Shown one piece after another: positions 37,682 to 43,262 of a stretch of 43,262 bases of DNA (the first letter of the stretch is position 1; each line of letters opens with the position of its first letter). The position numbers were made by a program, and so were the translations under genes. Origin of the DNA: Rhodopirellula sp. (lineage in GTDB: Bacteria > Planctomycetota > Planctomycetia > Pirellulales > Pirellulaceae); NCBI GenBank assembly GCA_024644085.1, contig JAHELS010000031.1, positions 1 to 43,262 of the forward strand. The letters run 5' to 3'. The notes beneath the pieces were generated by a model. That model had not been told where the DNA came from, ran no database searches, and was given only the letters and a program-made list of their open reading frames with translations.

Positions 37682-38995
37682 GTGAATCAAGAATCGTATC
37701 GGATCGACCGCCGAGAGCTGATCATCGGCTCGGCGGCCGCGATCGCCACGTCGACCGCGGGATGTCGCGGAGAATCGGAGACAGGTCCTGCCGAGGGTGC
37801 GCCGCGTCGCGACGTGCCTCTGAGAATTGCCCTGAGTGGCAGCGAACGGGACGCCGAGGCGATCGCTCGCGGCTGGGGGGCGATCTCCGAACAGCCACTT
37901 CGGATAACCACGATGGCCTTCGATCGCACGGAGTCCGATGCGTTTGCAAATACGCTATTGGAGGAAATCGCCAACAGTGACCTGGCGATCTATCCACTCG
38001 CCTTTATCGCCGAGGCAGTTGCCGCGGAATCGATCGTGACGCTCTCGGATGACGACTTCGAAATGATGGAGCAGTCCGCCGGGAGCATGGCTCCCGCGCT
38101 GCGCAATGGTGCTGCGCGATATGCCGGCGATAATGTAGCCGTGCCACTCGGCGGTTTGTTGCCAGCGATCCTCTCGAATGAAGAATTCGAGCCGGTGCAG
38201 AGCTGGGATCAGTACGACGAACTCGTAGAGCAAGTGTGGAAGGGCAGCGCCGCCGAACCGTCCGCCCCGGGATGGGCCGCGGCGATGTTCTTGTGGCGAT
38301 CATCGGGAATCAAAAGTTGGTTGTTCGGACGTGAAGACCTTCAACCGCTTGTTGAAACAGAACCCTATGTCGAGACGCTCGAGCAAATGGTCTCGACCCA
38401 TGCCAAGTATGAATTCAAGCGGCAAACTCCGGCCCAAGTCTGGGAAGGTGTGACGGCGGGCCAGTGGCGCGGTGGAATCGGATTTCCAAACGTGCGCGTC
38501 GAGAGCGACGGCGAATTCCGAATCTTGAACCTCCCGGGGACCAGCGATATCTCCAAAGTCCTGTTGGATGGTTTTTCGCCAGTAGTTTCCTTGTCGGCCA
38601 ATTGTCGTCAGAGCGCCGCCGCGAAACAGTTCATGCAGTGGATCTGCGGTGGCGAGGGAAGCCGAGCGATTCGGCAACAAGTTCCCGGCATGTCTGACAT
38701 CGTCGGTTGGGACCGTGACGGTGGGGGTGACGACGCGATTCTGACACAAAGCAGCTACGACCAATGGCTGGGGCGACGTCTCAATGCCCCCGTGACCCTG
38801 CCGTGTCTGCAGCTTTTGCGTGCCGGCGAATACTACGGTGCGTTGGACCAACAAGTCGGACTTGCACTCGATGGCGAAGTTTCGGCCGAATCCGCGTTAT
38901 CGGCGGTGGCAGAGAAATGGGCCGCGATCACGGGCGAGGTCGGCAGGGATAGGCAGCTACGTTGCTGGCGACGTGCCCAGGGCATGCGCGCGTGA
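37682..38995 (+). CDS. Tat-exported lipoprotein resembling an ABC sugar-binding protein
   Basis: A 437-residue protein starting at GTG. The N-terminus has the Tat motif DRRELIIGSAAAIA followed by a lipobox ending in C28 (STAGC), so it should be exported folded and lipid-anchored. The rest follows the extracellular solute-binding pattern: LRIALSGSERDAEAIARGW, a hinge region around FANTLLEEI, PLGGLLPAILSNEEF, WQYDEL-like WDQYDELVEQVW, and AAAKQFMQWICGGEGS. No permease or ATPase gene is adjacent, so it may be an orphan binding protein or sensor. It is divergent from xylB across 139 bases, which suggests shared control; CACTATAGTG at 37602-37611 is a perfect 10-base palindrome there. Confidence 0.8.
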   Translation: MNQESYRIDRRELIIGSAAAIATSTAGCRGESETGPAEGAPRRDVPLRIALSGSERDAEAIARGWGAISEQPLRITTMAFDRTESDAFANTLLEEIANSDLAIYPLAFIAEAVAAESIVTLSDDDFEMMEQSAGSMAPALRNGAARYAGDNVAVPLGGLLPAILSNEEFEPVQSWDQYDELVEQVWKGSAAEPSAPGWAAAMFLWRSSGIKSWLFGREDLQPLVETEPYVETLEQMVSTHAKYEFKRQTPAQVWEGVTAGQWRGGIGFPNVRVESDGEFRILNLPGTSDISKVLLDGFSPVVSLSANCRQSAAAKQFMQWICGGEGSRAIRQQVPGMSDIVGWDRDGGGDDAILTQSSYDQWLGRRLNAPVTLPCLQLLRAGEYYGALDQQVGLALDGEVSAESALSAVAEKWAAITGEVGRDRQLRCWRRAQGMRA

Positions 38996-39004
38996 GCAGC
39001 GAGT

Positions 39005-39035
39005 AAAAAAAACCACGCGGTCAACCCGCGTGGTT
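39005..39035 (-). terminator. Rho-independent terminator of the alpha operon
   Basis: AACCACGCGG (39011-39020) and CCGCGTGGTT (39026-39035) form a perfect 10-base GC-rich stem with a 5-base loop. On the minus strand it is followed by eight T residues (39012-39005), the classical layout, 30 bases after the rplQ stop. Confidence 0.92.
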
Positions 39036-39065
39036 CGTGATTCCAGGGTCCGAACAAAATCCGGA

Positions 39066-39719
39066 TCAACCTTTCTCCGATTCCGTCTCTTCAGGCTCGT
39101 TAGCGGCAGAAACTGCTTCTTCGGGTTCGGAATCGCTCTGCTGCGCTTTGGGCTGTTCGTCGTCAAACGAAGGGCGTTCGGCCTTGCGCTTGACCCGGTC
39201 GTTCTTGCCCACCAGTTCGAGGATGGCGCGATCGCCCGCGTCGCCGAGCCGAGGCGTGGCGAGGCGGAGCACGCGAGTGTATCCACCCGGTCGATCGACG
39301 TAGCGCTCGGCGATCGTGTCGAAGAGAATCTTGGCTGCTTCTTTGTCACCGATCAATTGAATGATGCGACGTCGCGCGGCGACGACCGGAGCGCGGGCAT
39401 TGGCCCATTTTTGCCAGTCATCACTTTGCCGCCATTTCTTCCATGCATCACTTCCTCGCTCGGCGTCGGTCTCGTGCTTGCGGGCTTCCTCGGCCGCAGG
39501 CAACGATTTCTTGGCAATCGTGATGCACTTTTCCACCAGCGGACGAACTTCCTTGGCTTTATGCAGTGTGGTGGTGATACGACCGGCAACATGCGGCGCG
39601 TTCTCATCGTATGTCGCATCCCGCTCGGTCAGAAACAGGGCGCTGGCAAGGTTCTTTAGCATCGCTTTGCGATGGCTCGGGCTTCTACCGAGCGTGCGGC
39701 CTCGTCGTCGGTGACGCAT
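39066..39719 (-). CDS. rplQ: 50S ribosomal protein L17, enlarged
   Basis: Large-subunit protein near the exit tunnel. Core motifs are clear: MRHRRRGRTLGRSPSHRKAM at the start, LHKAKEVRPLVEK at 52-64, EAAKILFDTIAERYVDRPGG at about 127-146 and YTRVLRL. The usual L17 has about 120-130 residues; this one has 217. Extra sequence sits at about 33-46, at about 72-110 (a Trp- and charge-rich piece with DAWKKWRQSDDWQKW) and in an acidic C-terminal tail from about 180. The frame is intact, so the additions are probably real lineage features. It is the last gene of the operon, 51 bases after rpoA, followed by the terminator. Confidence 0.96.
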   Translation of the reverse strand: MRHRRRGRTLGRSPSHRKAMLKNLASALFLTERDATYDENAPHVAGRITTTLHKAKEVRPLVEKCITIAKKSLPAAEEARKHETDAERGSDAWKKWRQSDDWQKWANARAPVVAARRRIIQLIGDKEAAKILFDTIAERYVDRPGGYTRVLRLATPRLGDAGDRAILELVGKNDRVKRKAERPSFDDEQPKAQQSDSEPEEAVSAANEPEETESEKG

Positions 39720-39770
39720 GGCATCAAGTCCGTCAAAGTGTCAAGTGAAAGGGATCGTAAACCAGGCAGG

Positions 39771-40766
39771 TTAAAACAGGGGTTGGTTGGGGACCCGCAT
39801 GCCGAGATGCAGACCGTATTGCGAAAGCTTTTCGCGAACCTCGTTCAGAGTCGTATCGCCGAAATTGCGTACTTCCAGCAATTGATCTTCGGTCCGCTGA
39901 ACAAGGTCACGCACGGTTTGAATGTTCTCGCTTTCCAGGCAATTGTTGGCTCGCACCGACAATCGCAAATCAGCAAGGGTCATGTTCAACTTGGCTTCGA
40001 GTTGGGCTTCGGGCGAACCCGCACCGCCGCGGGCAGCCGAGAAGATGCTCGGTCCGAGTTCGCGGTACTGGACAAACGGATTGAGGTGTTTGCGAAGAAT
40101 CTTCGCCGACTCGACCAGGGCCATCTCCGGATTGACTGATCCATCGGTCCAGATTTCGAGGTTCAGCTTGTCGAAATTCGTCTTCTGGCCAACCCGAGTT
40201 TCTTCGACTTCATAACGAACTCGCGTAATCGGGCTGAAGACCGCGTCGATCGGGATGATGCCGATTTCGTGGTCGACGCTGCTGTGCTCGGTACTGGGTA
40301 CATAACCTCGGCCGTTTTCGACAACCATTTCCATCATGAATGGAACATCTTCGGTCAGCGTCGCGATCACGTGGTCCTTGTTGATCACTTCGACGTCGGA
40401 ATCGGTTTGGACGTCCGCACCGGTGATCACACCCGCTTTGTCGCTCTCGACCGTGATCACCCGAGTCGCTTCGCTGTGGTTGCGTACGACCAGACTTTTC
40501 ACGTTCAAAACGATTTCTGTGACATCCTCCATCACACCGGGGATCGTGGTGAATTCGTGCTGGGCTCCGCGGATCTTGATCTGGGTCACGGCGCTGCCGA
40601 CCAGACTACTCAACAACACCCGACGCAGGCTGTTTCCGACACTCGCGCCGAATCCACGTTCGAAAGGTTCGGCCGAAAACTTTCCGTAGGTTCCGGTAAG
40701 CGTGTCGCGGTCGACTTCGAGTGAGCTCGGCAATTCCATGCCGCGCCAACGAATGTGCATCGTCAT
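39771..40766 (-). CDS. rpoA: RNA polymerase alpha subunit
   Basis: Assembles the core RNA polymerase and contacts promoter UP elements and activators. The 331-residue protein has the alpha-NTD signature [17 protein letters not shown] at about 39-55, the acidic domain-2 region, and a C-terminal domain from about 255 ([37 protein letters not shown]). GAGG precedes the ATG by about six bases. It lies 134 bases downstream of rpsK, with no S4 gene between. Confidence 0.98.
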   Translation of the reverse strand: MTMHIRWRGMELPSSLEVDRDTLTGTYGKFSAEPFERGFGASVGNSLRRVLLSSLVGSAVTQIKIRGAQHEFTTIPGVMEDVTEIVLNVKSLVVRNHSEATRVITVESDKAGVITGADVQTDSDVEVINKDHVIATLTEDVPFMMEMVVENGRGYVPSTEHSSVDHEIGIIPIDAVFSPITRVRYEVEETRVGQKTNFDKLNLEIWTDGSVNPEMALVESAKILRKHLNPFVQYRELGPSIFSAARGGAGSPEAQLEAKLNMTLADLRLSVRANNCLESENIQTVRDLVQRTEDQLLEVRNFGDTTLNEVREKLSQYGLHLGMRVPNQPLF

Positions 40767-40900
40767 AAGACCTCAGTTCTGGGTAACAGATGTTGGAGGT
40801 GGTGGTGTGTGGGGTCGCCAATTGGAGCCGAACGAATGCTGGGTTCGGGTGAGTGGTTTTGTTTCGTCGCGGCACGGCTTGGGTGCCGATCAGCTCGCAA

Positions 40901-41284
40901 TTAGACGCGTCGCTTCTTACGAGGACGGCATCCATTGTGGGGAATCGGAGTTACGTCTTCGATCAACTTCACGTTCAATCCGGCCGATTGCAGCGACGTG
41001 ATGGCGCTTTCGCGACCCGATCCAGGACCTTTGACACGGACTTCGACGTCACGCATGCCGAACTTGGTTGCTTTTTCCGCAGCTTGTTGTGCGGCGCACT
41101 GGCCCGCGAACGGAGTACTCTTGCGGCTTCCCTTGAAGCCGCTCGTGCCGGCGCTTGCCCAGCAAAGAGTGTCGCCTTTGGGATCGGTGATCGTAACGGT
41201 GGTATTGTTGAAAGTCGCGTGAATGTGGGCGATACCGCTGGTCACGTTGCGACGAACACGTTTCTTCTTGTTGGTCTTTGCCAC
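40901..41284 (-). CDS. rpsK: 30S ribosomal protein S11
   Basis: Small-subunit platform protein binding 16S rRNA near the E site. The 127-residue protein has [51 protein letters not shown] and the C-terminal [15 protein letters not shown]. The start is GTG at 41284. It follows rpsM by 67 bases and is normal in length and content. Confidence 0.98.
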   Translation of the reverse strand: MAKTNKKKRVRRNVTSGIAHIHATFNNTTVTITDPKGDTLCWASAGTSGFKGSRKSTPFAGQCAAQQAAEKATKFGMRDVEVRVKGPGSGRESAITSLQSAGLNVKLIEDVTPIPHNGCRPRKKRRV

Positions 41285-41351
41285 GGCAAAGTTCTCTGTT
41301 TCGTTGGTAGGTGCTTGAATGAATCGGATGGGGGCGAACGTACCTCCGTGA

Positions 41352-41735
41352 CTAACGAAGGTCTTTCACCCCTTTCTTGCCGGCAACTGTCTTACGCGGT
41401 CCCTTGCGGGTGCGGGCGTTTGTCTTGGTACGCTGTCCGCGAACCGGCAAACTGTTGCGATGGCGGATGCCTCGGTAACACTTGATTTCCCGCAGTCGCC
41501 CAATGTTCTGTGCCACCGAGCGGCGCAGTGGACCCTCGACCGTGTAGTCACGTTCGAGCAGCGCAGCAATTCGGCCCAGCTCATCCTCATGGATGTCGCT
41601 CGCCTTCCGCGTTGGATCGATTCCCAACTTGTCGCACGCTTCACGCGCGCTATGAAGACCAACCCCATACAGGTAGGTCAATGAATGCTGGATCTGTTTG
41701 TCGTTAGGGATATCGACGCCCATCAAACGGGGCAT
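41352..41735 (-). CDS. rpsM: 30S ribosomal protein S13
   Basis: Small-subunit head protein that contacts the P-site tRNA. The 127-residue protein has [53 protein letters not shown] and [14 protein letters not shown], all typical. GGAG lies about eight bases before the ATG. It is the first gene of the alpha operon here; the usual upstream small genes such as rpmJ are not present. Confidence 0.98.
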   Translation of the reverse strand: MPRLMGVDIPNDKQIQHSLTYLYGVGLHSAREACDKLGIDPTRKASDIHEDELGRIAALLERDYTVEGPLRRSVAQNIGRLREIKCYRGIRHRNSLPVRGQRTKTNARTRKGPRKTVAGKKGVKDLR

Positions 41736-41829
41736 AACCTGACTCCGGTGAAGGTCCGAGACGTATTGGGTGGGGGCAACGAGTAATCAGCCACGGAGGG
41801 CAACCCGGGCCACCGCTGAGAATCACGAA

Positions 41830-41859
41830 AATATACCGACCGGCCCCCTTTTTGCTCAA
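41830..41859 (-). promoter_or_regulatory. Probable promoter of the alpha operon
   Basis: On the minus strand, TTGAGC (41859-41854) and TATATT (41835-41830) are 18 bases apart. The -10 matches five of six consensus bases. It lies about 95 bases before the rpsM ATG and just after the folA stop, leaving room for a leader. Confidence 0.55.
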
Positions 41860-41881
41860 TGGGGACGGGGGGGCATTTTTT

Positions 41882-42373
41882 TCAAGAATTTCGCCGAGTC
41901 ATTCTGAAAAACTCGGTTGGTACGTCATCTCGAGCCGCTGCAATGACGCGAGTTTGTTCGATTATCTCGAAATCGGAAAGGTCGATCTCCAGTTTTGTGT
42001 CGCCAGAAACACCCGACCAGACACGGGTCAGGAAGATCTGGGAGCATTTCGGCAGCAATTGCCGGTAGATCTCCGCACCTCCCACCACAAACGCGGGGGT
42101 TGGACGATCGCTGCCCAAGGCCAATCCGATCGCTTCCTGCGGCCCGGATGCCCGCTCGACCCCCTCGGCGGACCACGCTTCATTGCGGCTGATCACAATT
42201 GTCCGGCGGCCCGGAAGCGGTCGACCGATCGAGTCGAAAGTCCGTCGGCCCATGATCAGAATCCCGCCCATCGTCAGCTTTTTGAACCGGCGCAGATCAC
42301 TGCTCAGCCGCCAGGGCATGTCCCCGTCGCGGCCGATGACTCCACTCGGGGTCATCGCAACGACTCCGGTCAA
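41882..42373 (-). CDS. folA: Dihydrofolate reductase
   Basis: NADPH-dependent reduction of dihydrofolate to tetrahydrofolate, regenerating the cofactor used by thymidylate synthase. Key features: GVVAMTPSGVIGRDGDMPWR, the catalytic Asp at D26 in SSDLRRFK, ILIMGRRTFDSIGRPLPGR, and FVVGGAEIYRQLLP. The only in-frame ATG near the start would delete the first beta strand. A TTG at 42373, with GGAG six bases before it, gives the usual 163-residue protein, so I chose it. Another TTG at 42442 overlaps the thyA stop (TTGA) and would add 23 residues without family counterpart. Cotranscription with thyA is likely. Confidence 0.94.
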   Translation of the reverse strand: MTGVVAMTPSGVIGRDGDMPWRLSSDLRRFKKLTMGGILIMGRRTFDSIGRPLPGRRTIVISRNEAWSAEGVERASGPQEAIGLALGSDRPTPAFVVGGAEIYRQLLPKCSQIFLTRVWSGVSGDTKLEIDLSDFEIIEQTRVIAAARDDVPTEFFRMTRRNS

Positions 42374-42438
42374 CGGAGGCTCCGTCGTGCCATGCCGGTC
42401 TCGAGCCGTGCTGGGACCTGCCCCCGTGGGGTCGCTGG

Positions 42439-43233
42439 TCAAACTGCCACCGGTGCCTTGATCCGAGGATGGGGATCGTAGTCGATCAGGGAAAAATCCT
42501 CGAATTTGAACCCGTCGATCGAATCAGGCGACGAGGTGATCTGCATTTGCGGCAGCGGACGTGGGTGCCGCGTGAGCTGCTCGCGGGCCTGGTCAAAATG
42601 ATTCCGGTACAAATGGATGTCGCCAAAAGTATGCACGAATTCGCCCGGCTTAAGCCCGCTTACCCTGGCCATCATCATCGTCAGTAGCGCGTAGCTGGCG
42701 ATGTTGAACGGTACTCCCAGGAAAATGTCGGCGCTTCGCTGGTAAAGTTGGCAGGATAGACGGTCCCCGGCAACGTAGAACTGAAACATCGTGTGGCACG
42801 GCGGCAAAGCCATCCGCTGGACGTCGGCAACATTCCATGCCGACACGATCAGCCTCCGTGACTTTGGATTGTTGCGAATCTCCTGCTCGACCCAGGCAAT
42901 CTGGTCGATCGTGCCGCCGTCGGGCTTGGGCCAACTTCGCCACTGATGCCCGTAAACTGGTCCGAGGTCGCCGTTTTCGTCCGCCCACTCGTCCCAGATG
43001 CTGACCCCGTGGTCTTGTAGCCAGCGAACGTTTGTTTCACCCCTCAAGAACCACAGCAATTCGTAAATGATGCTGCGCAGGTGAACCTTCTTGGTCGTTA
43101 GCAGTGGAAAGCCCTCGGACAGGTCGAATCGAATCTGCCGGCCGAACAATCCGCGGGTCCCAACGCCGGTACGGTCATCGCGATCAAGCCCATGATCCAG
43201 GACCTCGTCAAGCAGTTGCAGGTACGCTCGCAT
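42439..43233 (-). CDS. thyA: Thymidylate synthase
   Basis: Methylates dUMP to dTMP with methylenetetrahydrofolate, which leaves as dihydrofolate, the substrate of the next gene. The 264-residue protein equals the classical ThyA length. It shows [52 protein letters not shown], the nucleophile C146 in [12 protein letters not shown], and [18 protein letters not shown]. The ATG at 43233 follows a TTG one codon upstream. A short upstream stretch to the window end holds nothing recognisable. Confidence 0.98.
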   Translation of the reverse strand: MRAYLQLLDEVLDHGLDRDDRTGVGTRGLFGRQIRFDLSEGFPLLTTKKVHLRSIIYELLWFLRGETNVRWLQDHGVSIWDEWADENGDLGPVYGHQWRSWPKPDGGTIDQIAWVEQEIRNNPKSRRLIVSAWNVADVQRMALPPCHTMFQFYVAGDRLSCQLYQRSADIFLGVPFNIASYALLTMMMARVSGLKPGEFVHTFGDIHLYRNHFDQAREQLTRHPRPLPQMQITSSPDSIDGFKFEDFSLIDYDPHPRIKAPVAV

Positions 43234-43262
43234 CAATCACACAAGTGTTCGAGGTGATGTCT

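Noticed and set aside
41861..41880. G-rich tract after folA considered as a terminator
   Set aside because: Pairing is possible, but no U-run follows on the minus strand and it overlaps the likely rpsM promoter.

Overview
The window looks like a chromosomal segment of a planctomycete, probably of the Pirellulales (Rhodopirellula-like). This is judged from gene content and style, since no database search was possible. The pointers are ASPIC/UnbV beta-propeller proteins beside multihaem cytochromes, a tetrahydromethanopterin (H4MPT) synthesis gene in a bacterium, an ECF sigma factor paired with an anti-sigma protein carrying a DUF1559-like pseudopilin domain, an enlarged ribosomal protein L17, and many long unnamed TPR and membrane proteins. 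I see no insertion sequence, prophage, integrase, tRNA, rRNA or CRISPR array. Genes are tightly packed, with many 1-4 base overlaps and frequent GTG or TTG starts.

Region 1 (3-8575, plus strand) is a three-gene cluster. A large FG-GAP/ASPIC protein, cut by the window edge, is followed by a membrane protein joining a His-bearing helical domain, five CXXCH haem sites and TPRs, and then a membrane-anchored CRTAC1-type propeller. It looks like an extracytoplasmic redox complex of unknown role and is the best candidate here for an undescribed system.

Region 2 (8580-16997, minus strand) holds pyrB with a dihydroorotase homologue that has lost its metal ligands, a DUF423 membrane protein coupled to a single-domain response regulator, an esterase-like protein without its catalytic triad, malate dehydrogenase, and two coupled membrane proteins that appear to be diverged duplicates.

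Region 3 (17137-25460, plus strand) is a long co-directional run: two exported TPR proteins, ExbB, two ExbD proteins, then a PabA/TrpG-type amidotransferase, a DUF447 protein and beta-RFAP synthase. The last three point to H4MPT synthesis; the first five point to a proton-motive-force-driven envelope complex.

Region 4 (25469-38995) is mixed: an NCS2-type permease, the sigma/anti-sigma pair, a fused GMC oxidoreductase, a possible 60-residue protein, a GAF-PAS-PAS hybrid histidine kinase with two receivers, a ThuA-domain protein, xylulokinase and a Tat lipoprotein resembling a sugar-binding protein.

Region 5 (39005-43233, minus strand) is the housekeeping end: thyA and folA, then the alpha operon rpsM-rpsK-rpoA-rplQ with a recognisable promoter and a classical terminator. 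S4 is absent from the operon. With folA/thyA and the H4MPT gene in one window, the organism probably runs both folate and methanopterin one-carbon carriers.
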